Shown in pieces: positions 46,747 through 56,305 of a stretch of DNA of 64,000 nt (position 1 is its first letter; each line of letters starts with the position of its first letter). A model generated the notes under the pieces. The model was not told the DNA's origin and ran no database searches. It was given only the letters and a program-made list of their open reading frames with translations. The position numbers were made by a program, and so were the translations under genes. Origin of the DNA: Thalassoglobus neptunius (GTDB lineage: Bacteria; Planctomycetota; Planctomycetia; Planctomycetales; Planctomycetaceae); NCBI RefSeq assembly GCF_007859735.1, contig NZ_SIHI01000012.1, positions 31,099-95,098 of the forward strand, read 5' to 3'.

Positions 46747-46780
46747 CGGCTCCTCAGCCGTCCACATATCGCCGAAGCGA
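46747..46780 (-). promoter_or_regulatory. Two leader hairpins of rpsO, one holding the ribosome binding site
   Basis: Read on the minus strand, TCGC-UUCG-GCGA (46780-46769) is followed by CGGCT-GAGG-AGCCG (46760-46747). The loop and inner stem of the second hairpin contain the GAGGAG Shine-Dalgarno sequence, six nt before the rpsO ATG. This fits translational control, since S15 is known to regulate its own mRNA in other bacteria, through different structures. Binding by S15 here is inference. Confidence 0.6.
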
Positions 46781-47021
46781 CAATCCTAACCAGATAAACT
46801 TTCCGTTTTGACAAGCCGTGAAATGTAACAGGTTCACTGTCCAATTCAACTGATGACACGAAGTTACGTTTTGAATTTGATTAAGAACCCGTCTATTTTG
46901 GATGTGCCTTGCCGTTTCAAATCATGATTCCTTCCGTTTTTCGCCGAACATTCGGAGTTTTTCTGAGGTACGAAAATAGCCAGGTCCCCTGAACACTTGG
47001 CCCTTAGTCGTCAAAAATGCA

Positions 47022-47135
47022 TCAATCAGCTGACCGTGCCACGGTGCTGCCAGTCAACTTTCGCAATGAAGTGAACGCAATTCCGGAAATGAAAACGCCC
47101 TTGATTGCGATGGCAAGCAACAGTGCGACGTGCAC
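47022..47135 (-). CDS. Possible small membrane protein (hidden frame)
   Basis: The minus strand from GTG 47135 to TGA 47022 reads VHVALLLAIAIKGVFISGIAF then TSLRKLTGSTVARSAD, a single hydrophobic helix with a basic tail, 37 residues. The frame stays open upstream to about 47200 (VGFGHQSNWISQSANFFSVNIY) but has no ATG. A non-canonical start, or loss of the original start, is possible. Whether it is translated is unknown. Confidence 0.3.
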   Translation of the reverse strand: MHVALLLAIAIKGVFISGIAFTSLRKLTGSTVARSAD

Positions 47136-47327
47136 GTAAATATTGACACTGAAGAAATTTGCACTCTGACTGATCCAATTTGATTGATGTCCGAACCCGA
47201 CCTATACTGAAATGATCGATATCGTTCGCAAACCTCGTACTGTCTTCAACTTTGGATGAAGCAGCCGGGCCAATCGATTCTCACAGACCCTTTGAATTGA
47301 CAATCTCTGAATCGACAAGGACTTACA

Positions 47328-49193
47328 ATGACACAAGCCATGAAGGATATGCCGGCCTGGGGGATCAGCCTCGTCATTAACCTGTCGATTCTGGCAATCT
47401 TCCATTTCGTCGTTTATCACCGGCCGGCGGAACTCGACAAGACGAGCATCACGAGCATCGTCGATGACTCCGCACACGAGGAAGAACTTCGATTCAGTGA
47501 AACAGCGATGGATCAGGTCGGGACGGACGGCGACGCATCGTCGCTCACTCAGTCACTCAGCGCAGCGACTGTTGTCGGGAAGGAAGATACCCCGCTCGAC
47601 GAACAAGTCGAAGAAATTCTCAACCCTCAAATTCGCCCACTGACCGATTCGATGGTCATCGAACAACAGGGAGACATTTCCGCATCGGTCGATGTCAAAG
47701 GTTCCAGCGAAAAAATTGAACGCGGGGTTGAAGGAGCGATGGATCGAATCGCTTTTGAAATCCGGAGTTCGCTTCGCGATCGAAAAACTCTCGTCATCTG
47801 GCTCTTTGATGCGTCCAGCTCATTGAACGAACGACGTTCGGCGATTGCGAATCGCTTTGACAATGTCTATCGGCAAGTTGGCGAGATGGGTTCGACCGAC
47901 GCGCTGTACTCCGTCGTCGCAGCTTACGGAAGCACACCGCAATTGCTCACTCCCGAACCTTTGCAGGACATTAAGGAATTGAGCACCACTGTCCGCGAAA
48001 AAATTCAGGAAGACAAATCCGGTGTGGAGAACGTGTTCGGCACCGCCAAGCTTCTTCTCGACAAATACCGAAACTGGCATAAACACAAAGGCCCGTGGAA
48101 CAAGTTGGTTTTCATCGTCACTGACGAACGCGGAGACGACGCTCCTCAATACCTTGAAGAAGTGATCTCACTCGCCAAGCGGTCCCAGACCCGCTTCTTC
48201 ACGATCGGCAATGCAGCGATTTTCGGACAGCAAAAAGGCTATGTGAAGTGGACCTACGACGACGGGTTTGTGGACTATCTGCAAGTCGACCAAGGACCTG
48301 AGAGCGCATTTCCAGACGGCGTTCAGCTTCCTTTCATCGGAAGTCAGAGTGACTGGCGAATTAAACAGATGTCCGCCAGCTATGGCCCATACGCGTTGAC
48401 GCGTCTTTGTGCCGAAACCGGTGGGATGTTTCTCATCACTCAGGAAAGCCGCGGGCCAAAGTTCGACGCAGCGGTCATGCGTGAATACTCTCCTGACTAC
48501 CGACCAGTGAGAGTGCAGGCTGATGAAGTCAAAAGGAACGCCGCAAAAGCGTCTCTCGTGACTGTGGCACAGATGACCTACGACGACGACTTGCCGGTTC
48601 CCGACCTGACGTTTCGGGCATACAACGACAACATCCTCAGAACCGATATCGGCGAAGCACAAAAACCTGTCGCTGAGATCGACTACAAACTTCGTCGATT
48701 CTACGAAGCACTGAGCGCTGGTAAAGAAGATCGCGACAAGATCCGGGAATCTCGATGGCAAGCCGCCTTCGACCTCGCGATGGGACGGATTCTGGCAATG
48801 CGTGTCCGGTATTTTGGATACAACCAAATGCTCGCCAACATGAAGGTGTCTCCCAAGTCGTTTGAGAAGGAAGACAGCAACATGTGGCGACTGGTGCCGG
48901 ATGACGACATCTTGTCCGGACCTGAAATGCGAAAAGCAGCTGCGACTGCGCAGGAATATTTAAAACGCGTGATTGACGATCATCCCGGGACCCCCTGGGC
49001 TCTTCTTGCGGAACGTGAACTCAGTTCAAAGCTCGGATGGAGCTGGCATGAATTCAGCCAACCAATCCCAGGCTCTGACGGTGTCACGCGAGCCAGTGAT
49101 GAAGAAGTGGCTCGTCTGCTTCTCGCAGAAGAGGAACGTCGACAAATGGAACGCAAAAAGGCGTCCAAACCGCGAGACAAACCGAAACTTTGA
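47328..49193 (+). CDS. Membrane-anchored vWA-like protein, copy 1
   Basis: The 621-residue protein has one transmembrane helix (about 10-30) and an acidic spacer. A von Willebrand A-like domain starts at LVIWLFDASSSLNERR, where D161-A-S-S-S matches the MIDAS DxSxS motif. VFIVTDERGDD, GPYALTRLCAETGGMFLITQE and a C-terminal helical part ending HPGTPWALLAERELSSKLGW follow. AAGGA precedes the ATG by about 7 nt. Its paralogue lies 486 bp downstream. Both are probably exposed on the periplasmic side and bind a protein ligand; no partner is known. Confidence 0.85.
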   Translation: MTQAMKDMPAWGISLVINLSILAIFHFVVYHRPAELDKTSITSIVDDSAHEEELRFSETAMDQVGTDGDASSLTQSLSAATVVGKEDTPLDEQVEEILNPQIRPLTDSMVIEQQGDISASVDVKGSSEKIERGVEGAMDRIAFEIRSSLRDRKTLVIWLFDASSSLNERRSAIANRFDNVYRQVGEMGSTDALYSVVAAYGSTPQLLTPEPLQDIKELSTTVREKIQEDKSGVENVFGTAKLLLDKYRNWHKHKGPWNKLVFIVTDERGDDAPQYLEEVISLAKRSQTRFFTIGNAAIFGQQKGYVKWTYDDGFVDYLQVDQGPESAFPDGVQLPFIGSQSDWRIKQMSASYGPYALTRLCAETGGMFLITQESRGPKFDAAVMREYSPDYRPVRVQADEVKRNAAKASLVTVAQMTYDDDLPVPDLTFRAYNDNILRTDIGEAQKPVAEIDYKLRRFYEALSAGKEDRDKIRESRWQAAFDLAMGRILAMRVRYFGYNQMLANMKVSPKSFEKEDSNMWRLVPDDDILSGPEMRKAAATAQEYLKRVIDDHPGTPWALLAERELSSKLGWSWHEFSQPIPGSDGVTRASDEEVARLLLAEEERRQMERKKASKPRDKPKL

Positions 49194-49679
49194 GTTCCGA
49201 TGATCTCCTTCATGGAGACCGCTCCCCCCAATCGAGTCAAGTGGTCTGCCCGTTGAACTTTCGCAGTTCAGCACAGTGGCTGACCTCGTCCGGAAATGTC
49301 GCGTCGTATGGTCGATGATCGGAAAAGTCGATTTCCGAGAACGACCTTCGTCGCATCACAATCGTCGTGATTAGACGAACCCTGACGTCATCCATCTTCC
49401 AGGCGATCAGCAATTCTGATCAATGCAAAATCGCGCATAGATCATCACCAGTTCATGGCATATGATTTTCACACATATTCATTTTCATTGATTGAGACTT
49501 TGAACAGAGTCCATTCCCGCCCCGGGAGTCGAATATCCAGTTTGACCGCCCGACCTGGCAGGAATTGAAGAGCGACTTGCTCTTTGATCGGATCTTTCCG
49601 GTGGTCGTCAATCTGTCGTCACTTCACGACAGTGACTGCCCGAGTTTTCGCCACATCACGTAAGGACATTGATCCGAAC
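49194..49679. other. Region between the paired vWA genes
   Basis: These 486 bp hold no supported gene. CGGAAA and TTTCCG form a 6-bp stem near 49321-49338 downstream of the first vWA stop, without a U-tract. A promoter for the second gene may lie here, since the gap is too long for simple translational coupling. Confidence 0.5.
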
Positions 49680-51560
49680 ATGATCTCTAAAAATATTCCC
49701 GCACTGCTCATTTCTCTCATCGTCCATTTCGCCGTACTGGGTGCAATGGGCTTCTATCGATTCCAGATCATCAAAGACCTGGATGTCGTCGCTGTCGAAA
49801 CAATCATCGAAGATGAGCGTTTACAACAGGAGTTCGAACAGGATGTCAGTGTTGACACTCAAGTTTCGGACAACCTCTCCGTTCAGTCCGGCGGAACAAT
49901 CTCGACAAACATCGGAGCTGCGGCCGCTCAACCAGCTGCCCAGACGAAGATTGAACAGTCAGAAGCTCTCAAAGATCCAGACATTAAAGTCACCGCCATT
50001 TCCGACATCAGCTTGCCGGGACTCGGAGAAATCGCGGTCGACCTGGGTGAAGGTGAAGTTTCAGGCGAAGTCGGAGCGAGAGTTGAAGGATACGGGGCGG
50101 CCATGCATCGCCTCACTCAGGAAATCATCCGCATGATGCGCGAGCAACCTGTGATTGCAGTCTGGATGTTCGACGCTTCCAACAGCTTGCAAGACGATCG
50201 AAAAGAGATTCGCGAGAACTTCCATAAGATCTATGACGAACTCAACATCGCCAAGAATCAGGCTGAGTCCAGAAAAGTGCGATACTCGCCACTAGAGACA
50301 ATGGTCTGCAGCTTCGGAAGTGATGTTCGAAAGCTGACCCAGAAACCAACGAGCGAAATCGAAGAGATCAAAAAGGCGATTGATCGCGTTGAAGATGATC
50401 CTTCGGGAATCGAAAATCCATTCAGCGCCATTTCGAGAGTGCTCGATGAGTACGGGAAGACAGCCCAAAACTCGGACCGAAAATTGATGATCATCGTCGT
50501 CACCGATGAGTCGGGAACAGACGATCAGATTCTCGAAGAAGTGATCAGCAAGTCGGAAACGATCCGTTCGCCTGTCTACTTCCTCGGGCGGGAAGCGGTC
50601 TTCGGCCATCCCAAAGCTCGCGTGCGTTGGAAAGATCCGGAACCACCGAACCTCACACACTGGGTTTCGATTGATCGCGGACCGGAAACCGCATTTCCTG
50701 AATGCCTCCAGTACACCGGATTCGGCGACCGCTGGGATTCTCAATCCAGTGGATTCGGCCCGTACGGACAGGTCCGTCTTGCGAAGAAATCCGGCGGAAT
50801 CTTCTTCATGCTATCCGGTGAAGAACAAGACCTCGCCGGACGCCTCTCGTGGACAGATCGAAAATTCGACGATCTGGCCATGAAGGAATACGAACCACTC
50901 CTTCTTGCTCGTCGTGACTATGAGCAGTCCCGAAAGTCGTCCGAATTTCGCGACACCTTGTGGCAAGTCATTGTCATGCTGAATCCAAACCTCGACAAGC
51001 AACTCAACATCAAACGCTGGGGCTATTCGATTGATCCTGCAGAGTTTGATGCTCAGGGGAAAGAGCAGTTCGACAAAACTCTCCGAGCGATGTCCCGTAT
51101 GAGTGCCGCTTTGAAAGAGATCGAACGGATTGCTCCACTGCGTGCCGAAGAACGTGAACCACGCTGGCGAGCGGCATACGATCTTCTCTATGCCCAATTG
51201 ATGTCGTACCGCGTCCGCCAATTCCAGTTCCTCCTGGCACTCGACCAACACTCGAGGCTTCGGCCGAAACTGAAGGACCCGAAGTCCAACGAATGGTACT
51301 TCGAGCACACACAGAAATTGCTCGAACCGGACGAAGAACAAATTCGCCGGACAAAGGTCGACATGACCGAACTCAACTCTCAGCGCGAACAGGCACTCGC
51401 TCTCTATGATGTGGTCATCAAAGAACACCCCGGAACACCGTGGGCAGTTCGTGCCAGTGCCGAAAAGCGATGGGGTTTTGGAATCACCTTCGAAGAGCGA
51501 TTCTGGGATCCTCGCTATTACGACGCAGCCTATCGCAACAAACGAATTCCGAAGTTCTAA
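49680..51560 (+). CDS. Membrane-anchored vWA-like protein, copy 2
   Basis: I start at ATG 49680 (MISKNIPALLISLIVHFAVLG), giving 626 residues with an N-terminal transmembrane helix. VWMFDASNSL (161-170) carries D165-A-S-N-S, a MIDAS-like motif. LMIIVVTDESGTDDQILEEVISKS, HWVSIDRGPETAFP, SGFGPYGQVRLAKKSGGIFFM and KEHPGTPWAVRASAEKRWGFG align with the same segments of copy 1, so the two are paralogues. The C-terminal half is helical and charged. Copy 2 has a longer linker with several Gly/Ser/Glu blocks (about 110-140). Confidence 0.85.
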   Translation: MISKNIPALLISLIVHFAVLGAMGFYRFQIIKDLDVVAVETIIEDERLQQEFEQDVSVDTQVSDNLSVQSGGTISTNIGAAAAQPAAQTKIEQSEALKDPDIKVTAISDISLPGLGEIAVDLGEGEVSGEVGARVEGYGAAMHRLTQEIIRMMREQPVIAVWMFDASNSLQDDRKEIRENFHKIYDELNIAKNQAESRKVRYSPLETMVCSFGSDVRKLTQKPTSEIEEIKKAIDRVEDDPSGIENPFSAISRVLDEYGKTAQNSDRKLMIIVVTDESGTDDQILEEVISKSETIRSPVYFLGREAVFGHPKARVRWKDPEPPNLTHWVSIDRGPETAFPECLQYTGFGDRWDSQSSGFGPYGQVRLAKKSGGIFFMLSGEEQDLAGRLSWTDRKFDDLAMKEYEPLLLARRDYEQSRKSSEFRDTLWQVIVMLNPNLDKQLNIKRWGYSIDPAEFDAQGKEQFDKTLRAMSRMSAALKEIERIAPLRAEEREPRWRAAYDLLYAQLMSYRVRQFQFLLALDQHSRLRPKLKDPKSNEWYFEHTQKLLEPDEEQIRRTKVDMTELNSQREQALALYDVVIKEHPGTPWAVRASAEKRWGFGITFEERFWDPRYYDAAYRNKRIPKF

Positions 51561-51721
51561 ACCGTATCGGCCGTTTCTCTGGACTCGCCCTTGCGTTCGT
51601 CAGTACTGTTTGAAATGGTTTTCACTCTGGTTGCTTGCGTGCAACCGTGAAGGCCATTTCAATGTACTGTGAACGTGAACTCTCAACTGAATCGTTGATG
51701 AACTGAGACCGGAAGAGACGC

Positions 51722-52744
51722 ATGCCAGACAACTGGACGACTTGGGGTGATACAGCCGAAGGAGCCTCTTATGGAGGTCTCACACTGCAGAACGAGTACA
51801 TTCGTGCTGTCGTGACAAATGCAGGCGCTTCGCTCGTTTCTCTTGAATCTCCCGATCGATCGGGAGAATGGAAAAACATCGTCGTCACCGCGCATGAGCG
51901 CGAAGATTATCTCACCAACCCGTCGTTCCTCGGAGCGACAGCGGGAAGGTTTGCGAATCGAATTGCACGCGGGGAATTCGAACTCGACGGGACGAAATAC
52001 AATCTCGCGATCAACAACGGCCCCAACCATCTTCACGGCGGAGAAGTTTCCTTCGCGCATCAGATCTGGCAGCTGCTGTCTCCGAGTCGAGAGTCAGTCA
52101 CGTTTCGACTTGTGAGCCCGGATGGAGATGAAGGTTACCCGGGAGAATTGACTGTCGAGCTGACTTACCAGCTGAAAGGTCGCGAACTCGTTCTGAATTA
52201 CTCGGCAACAACCGATGCTCCGACGATCTTAAACCTGACCAACCATACGTATTGGAATCTCGCCGGCGCCGGGCGTATCGACGACCAGCTACTGCAAATC
52301 TCAGCGGACCGTGTTCTGGAGAACGATTCCGATGTTCTCCCCACCGGAACAATTCTCGATGTAGCAGGAACGCCATGGGATTTTCGCACGCCCAAGCCGA
52401 TCGGCAAAGATCTATCCGAGACCGATGGCGGATACGATTCCTGCTTTCTCATCAGCGGTGCGAACGGGTCACTTCGGACAGCCGCGATTGCGTCTGATCC
52501 AGCTTCTGGGAGAACGATGGAAGTCCTGACTACTGAACCGGGAATTCAGCTTTACACCGCCAATCATTTTGACGGGACGCAAGCGAGTGCGGGATGGGAA
52601 CAGCACACCAGCTTCTGTCTTGAGTGCCAACATCTCCCGGATAGCCCCAATAACCCGGAGTTCGAAACGGAATTCGGCTCGACCACACTGCGTCCCGGAG
52701 AGACCTATCGCCAGACGACGGTTCACCGATTCGGAATTTCCTGA
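51722..52744 (+). CDS. galM: Aldose 1-epimerase (galactose mutarotase)
   Basis: This enzyme interconverts alpha and beta anomers of aldoses. The 340-residue product has the family's beta-sandwich order: LGATAGRFANRIARGEF, NNGPNHLHGG with an active-site His, LTNHTYWNLAG with the second His, and FCLECQHLPDSPNNPEF with the catalytic Glu near the end. GGAAGAG lies about 8 nt before the ATG. The following gene encodes a beta-helix protein 88 bp downstream, so both may serve carbohydrate use. Confidence 0.93.
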   Translation: MPDNWTTWGDTAEGASYGGLTLQNEYIRAVVTNAGASLVSLESPDRSGEWKNIVVTAHEREDYLTNPSFLGATAGRFANRIARGEFELDGTKYNLAINNGPNHLHGGEVSFAHQIWQLLSPSRESVTFRLVSPDGDEGYPGELTVELTYQLKGRELVLNYSATTDAPTILNLTNHTYWNLAGAGRIDDQLLQISADRVLENDSDVLPTGTILDVAGTPWDFRTPKPIGKDLSETDGGYDSCFLISGANGSLRTAAIASDPASGRTMEVLTTEPGIQLYTANHFDGTQASAGWEQHTSFCLECQHLPDSPNNPEFETEFGSTTLRPGETYRQTTVHRFGIS

Positions 52745-52832
52745 TCGCGTCGTTGAAGTCCACGAAATCCCCCTCCCCTTGGATTGCAGTCCGGAACCGT
52801 TTCCCTACTCACAGCATTCTTCAGGTGACCCC

Positions 52833-53864
52833 GTGCGCATTCGTCGTTTCATCGTTTTGCTGTTCCTGGTGCTGCTTGTTCATGGAACGACCGCAGTCGC
52901 TCAACCGGAAATCCATTACTCCGGTCAAGTCGGGTGGAACGAAGATTCGGCGACAATGACCTTTTGCACGAGCGGCTCAATGCCGGTGAGCAAGGAAGGT
53001 TTCTTCTGGGATGTTCCTTCGACGGTCAAACGAATTGTGATTGACGAGAACGTTCGGTTCACCGGTGGTTTTCGTGTTTTGTATCGAGAGCCAACAAATC
53101 CGCTGCACATCGTTGGACGTCATCAAAAGACCTCCGTGATCTTTGGGACGAACGAAGAAGCATGGACGGCCAGACAGAAGATCGCCGAAAACGAAAAATG
53201 GAAGTACAGCGCCATCAGCGTCATTGAAGATGCTGTAGTTCACGTTTCCGGACTGACCGTTCGTGATCCGCGCGGATACCTGATTTCTGGATACGCCAAC
53301 AAAGCTGTGATCCATGTCGATTCGTGCACACTGATCGACACCCGAAGCGGCAACAACAACAACAGCGATGGATTCGCCGGAGCTGCGGGATCTTCAATTC
53401 GGAACACTCTGATCAGCACGGCAGATGACGGCATTAAAATCTACAACGACATCACGCTTGAAAACGTCGTCATCGAGCATCATCGGAATGGTGCCCCACT
53501 GCAATTTGGCTGGGGAGGCGAATCCAGGATTGTCAACGCGACGATCTCGAATCTGACCATTCGAGGAATCGACCCGGAGCATCGATACAACATGGCTCCG
53601 TTCACTTGGGAACGCGGAGAGAAATCAACGAGAAATGTCACGATCAACGGACTCGACGTTTCCACTGGCGGTCAGTTGTATGACGAAGAGAGTGGAGAAT
53701 GGGTTCCGCTGGGGCTGTTGGAACTTAAGCCCGCCAACTGTGAATTCAACCTGAAAGCGACCGCAGTTCAACGACACGGATTGCCACTTGGGATGAACAG
53801 AACGACTGGAACAATTCAGTTGGATGAACTTCCGGATCGTGAAAGCTCATCGCTGAAAGATTAA
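52833..53864 (+). CDS. Secreted right-handed beta-helix protein (pectate-lyase-like)
   Basis: The frame extends far upstream, overlapping galM, but the GTG at 52833 gives a clean signal peptide (VRIRRFIVLLFLVLLVHGTTAVAQ) and follows CAGGTG. The 343-residue product has repeats of beta-helix rungs: VIEDAVVHVSGLTVRDPRGYLISG, VIHVDSCTLIDTR, SIRNTLISTADDGIKIYNDITLENVVIEHH. The fold is that of pectate lyases and related polysaccharide enzymes, but no catalytic residues are clear. It probably binds or cuts a polysaccharide outside the cytoplasm. Confidence 0.82.
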   Translation: MRIRRFIVLLFLVLLVHGTTAVAQPEIHYSGQVGWNEDSATMTFCTSGSMPVSKEGFFWDVPSTVKRIVIDENVRFTGGFRVLYREPTNPLHIVGRHQKTSVIFGTNEEAWTARQKIAENEKWKYSAISVIEDAVVHVSGLTVRDPRGYLISGYANKAVIHVDSCTLIDTRSGNNNNSDGFAGAAGSSIRNTLISTADDGIKIYNDITLENVVIEHHRNGAPLQFGWGGESRIVNATISNLTIRGIDPEHRYNMAPFTWERGEKSTRNVTINGLDVSTGGQLYDEESGEWVPLGLLELKPANCEFNLKATAVQRHGLPLGMNRTTGTIQLDELPDRESSSLKD

Positions 53865-53886
53865 GTGCCGACAAACTCAAACCGCC

Positions 53887-54576
53887 TTAATATTGAATAT
53901 TAAGTGCAGAACAGAGAAATGCCATCAGGCGATCGGCGGACTGAAACGCTTTGGCTGTTTCGTTCACAAATTTGGGCGATGTCACAAGGCCCGGTTCGAA
54001 GTTTGAGATCCCGATAAAATCTTTGCGTTTCAGATCGTCGATCATGGGATGATCCGCATCAAATCCCCGAGGGGCACGCTTGAGGGAATCCCCCGTCAGC
54101 GAGAATCGCTTCACAAACTTTTTGTCGTTGACTGCGTTCTTCCAGTCTTTTGATCGCTTGCCAATCGCCTTGCGAATTGCCGCGAGGTGTTCTCCCGCAG
54201 GATGCCAGACACCGGCTCCAACGAAGCATTCTTCGGCTGAGATATGCAGATAGAAACCCGGTGCGTGGACGTATTTACCCGCTTCGTGGCGAAACTGGAT
54301 TCCGATGTTCGTTTTGTACGGGGTTTTGTCCTTCGAGAAGCGCGTGTCACGATGGACGCGCATCAACGAGCCGCCGACTTTCTTGGGCTCGACTCGTAAA
54401 TGCTCCGAGATTTTCCCAATCGGCCCCTGCATCGCCGCGATGTATTCCAAAGCTGGGCTTCAAACTTCCGATTCGTATCGATCGCGATTGGCGTCGAACC
54501 AGTCTTTGTCGTTATTGGCTTCGAGCTCCGACAGAAACTGAAAGACTGAGGGCGGAAATCCGTTGAAAGTTCCCAT
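53887..54576 (-). pseudogene. DUF2461 (TIGR02453) gene interrupted by in-frame TGA
   Basis: ATG 54576, behind CAGGAG, opens MGTFNGFPPSVFQFLSELEA followed by NNDKDWFDANRDRYESEV, which matches the N-terminus of DUF2461. Codon 39 (54462-54460) is TGA. The same frame then continues [21 protein letters not shown] to a normal family C-terminus ([22 protein letters not shown] region included). The residue expected at codon 39 is Arg, so CGA to TGA by one base is the simplest cause. The internal TTG at 54450 has no ribosome binding site. DUF2461 proteins have no established biochemical role. Sequencing error cannot be excluded. Confidence 0.8.
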
Positions 54577-54671
54577 CGTAGCTCCTGATGGAATTTCCAG
54601 AACTCGGCAATTGCAGCCAAGCGAACGAAAGAGACATCACATTCGCTCGAAAGAGCAGCCGTGAAGATGGC

Positions 54672-55061
54672 CTATTCCAGTTGCTGGATCAATTTCGTCA
54701 GCAAGGGAATCGTCGTCGCGACAAAACCGCCAGTGAGAACGAGAATGATCACGAAATGGGCCCAATGCAGGCGGACTTTCGTTTTCAGGGCCAGTTTTGA
54801 AAAGTGCACCGCGATCCCGACCACTCCCAGTACCGGGAGAATGGCTGCGGCGCCCGGGCTGAGTGCGAGTTCAGCAAACCGGGAAATTTGCAGGTCGAAC
54901 TCTTCCATCACAGGCAGAATTGCATTGCGCTGCCGGACAACGAGAATCGACGCGAGGACTGTGAGGACCAGATTGATCCCGAACAACACAGGTTCAACCC
55001 GACTTGTCAGTCCCGACAAGAGGACCAACTCATCGAGTTCATTCTTTACCGGTTTCGTCAT
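54672..55061 (-). CDS. Small membrane protein overlapping the aminotransferase gene
   Basis: ATG 55061 overlaps the stop of the upstream aminotransferase gene (ATGA), so the two are translationally coupled. The 129-residue product has three hydrophobic helices ([63 protein letters not shown]) and a conserved-looking N-terminus [14 protein letters not shown]. Not recognised. Coupling suggests it acts with the aminotransferase, perhaps in transport of its substrate or product, but that is inference. Confidence 0.78.
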   Translation of the reverse strand: MTKPVKNELDELVLLSGLTSRVEPVLFGINLVLTVLASILVVRQRNAILPVMEEFDLQISRFAELALSPGAAAILPVLGVVGIAVHFSKLALKTKVRLHWAHFVIILVLTGGFVATTIPLLTKLIQQLE

Positions 55062-56305
55062 GAGGCCGCCCGTGATGCTTCGAGTGGTGCGCACTTTCCG
55101 ATCTCTCGAACCGCTTGTCTCAGACGCTGTGTGTTTTCGACGATTGCCAGGCGCAGGTAGCCCTCGCCATCTTCTCCGAATCCACGTCCGGGACTCACCG
55201 CAACTCCGCCTTCCTCGAGGAGCTTCATCGAGAAATCAATGGACCCCATTTGAGCATAGGGTTCCGGGATTTTCGCCCAGACGAACATCCCCGCTTTCGG
55301 GCGATCGATCTCCCACCCTAAACGCTCCAGTCCATCACACAGAGCGTCCCGGCGTCCCTGATACTCAGTGGCAATGCCTTCGACAGCTGCGTCACAGTGG
55401 CGCATGGCGACGATGGCGGCAATTTGAATTGCCTGAAAGATCCCGTAGTCGTAGTAGCCTTTGATCGTCGCCAGAGCCCGGACCATTTCGCGATTCCCGG
55501 CACAGAACCCGATTCGCCACCCAGCCATGCTGTAGCTTTTGCTCATCGAGGTCAGTTCAACACCCACGTCAATCGCTCCGGGAGTGGAGAGAAAACTCGG
55601 TGCGAAATATCCATCGAAACAGATATCTGCGTAAGCAAAATCGCTGATCACCATGAAGCCGTACTTCTTGGCGAGTTTCACGAGTTCGACATAAAAGTCC
55701 TGTTCGATCACAGTCGACGAAGGGTTGTGTGGGAAATTGACCACCACCACTTTCGGCTTCGGATAAAGATGTTCGCATGTGTACGCGACATTTCGCAGGA
55801 ACACGTCCGGCTGTCGAACATCGAGAGCGATCACGTTTCCAGCGGCAAGCATCACTGAATACATATGAATCGGGAATGTCGGCGACGGAACAATGGCAGT
55901 GTCTCCCGGTCCCATTAAACCGAGACACATATGGCTGTAGCCTTCTTTGGACCCAATACAGGCAATGACCTCATCATCCGGATTCAGCCGAACGCCGTAT
56001 CGTTTCCAGTATCGCTTTGCGACTTCGCTGCGCAGATTTCCGATCCCGTTGGACACCGAATAGCGGTGATTCTTGGGATCCTGCAGGGCCTGAGCGAGTT
56101 TTTCCTGAATCAGGGGGTCCGGCGGATCGGTTGGATTTCCCATCCCAAGGTCGATCACATCGATTCCCGCGACGCGTTTTTCGTACTTGACCTTGTTGAT
56201 CTTTCCGAACAAATACGGCGGCAACCTTTTCAGTCGATCCGCAACGGGAATGGAATATGGATTGTCGCTGACTGGGACTTCTGTTTCGCTTCTCATGACA
56301 TTCAT
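55058..56305 (-). CDS. Class I/II aminotransferase (AlaC/DapL-like)
   Basis: This PLP enzyme of 415 residues has [45 protein letters not shown] with the substrate Asn, [18 protein letters not shown] with the PLP Asp/Tyr, and the Schiff-base lysine in [15 protein letters not shown]. The group includes alanine, aromatic and LL-diaminopimelate aminotransferases. The dapF gene here makes LL-DAP production by this enzyme possible, but the sequence does not decide. The small membrane protein is coupled through ATGA. Confidence 0.92.
   Translation of the reverse strand: MNVMRSETEVPVSDNPYSIPVADRLKRLPPYLFGKINKVKYEKRVAGIDVIDLGMGNPTDPPDPLIQEKLAQALQDPKNHRYSVSNGIGNLRSEVAKRYWKRYGVRLNPDDEVIACIGSKEGYSHMCLGLMGPGDTAIVPSPTFPIHMYSVMLAAGNVIALDVRQPDVFLRNVAYTCEHLYPKPKVVVVNFPHNPSSTVIEQDFYVELVKLAKKYGFMVISDFAYADICFDGYFAPSFLSTPGAIDVGVELTSMSKSYSMAGWRIGFCAGNREMVRALATIKGYYDYGIFQAIQIAAIVAMRHCDAAVEGIATEYQGRRDALCDGLERLGWEIDRPKAGMFVWAKIPEPYAQMGSIDFSMKLLEEGGVAVSPGRGFGEDGEGYLRLAIVENTQRLRQAVREIGKCAPLEASRAAS

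Larger units (their letters stand above)
46742..47327. other. Region between rpsO and the first vWA gene
   Basis: The stretch contains the rpsO leader, a possible -35 TTGTCA for rpsO near 46810, and a hidden minus-strand frame ending at 47022. ACCGT/ACGGT (near 47033-47045) is a small dyad. The promoter of the vWA gene must be at the right end. Confidence 0.5.
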
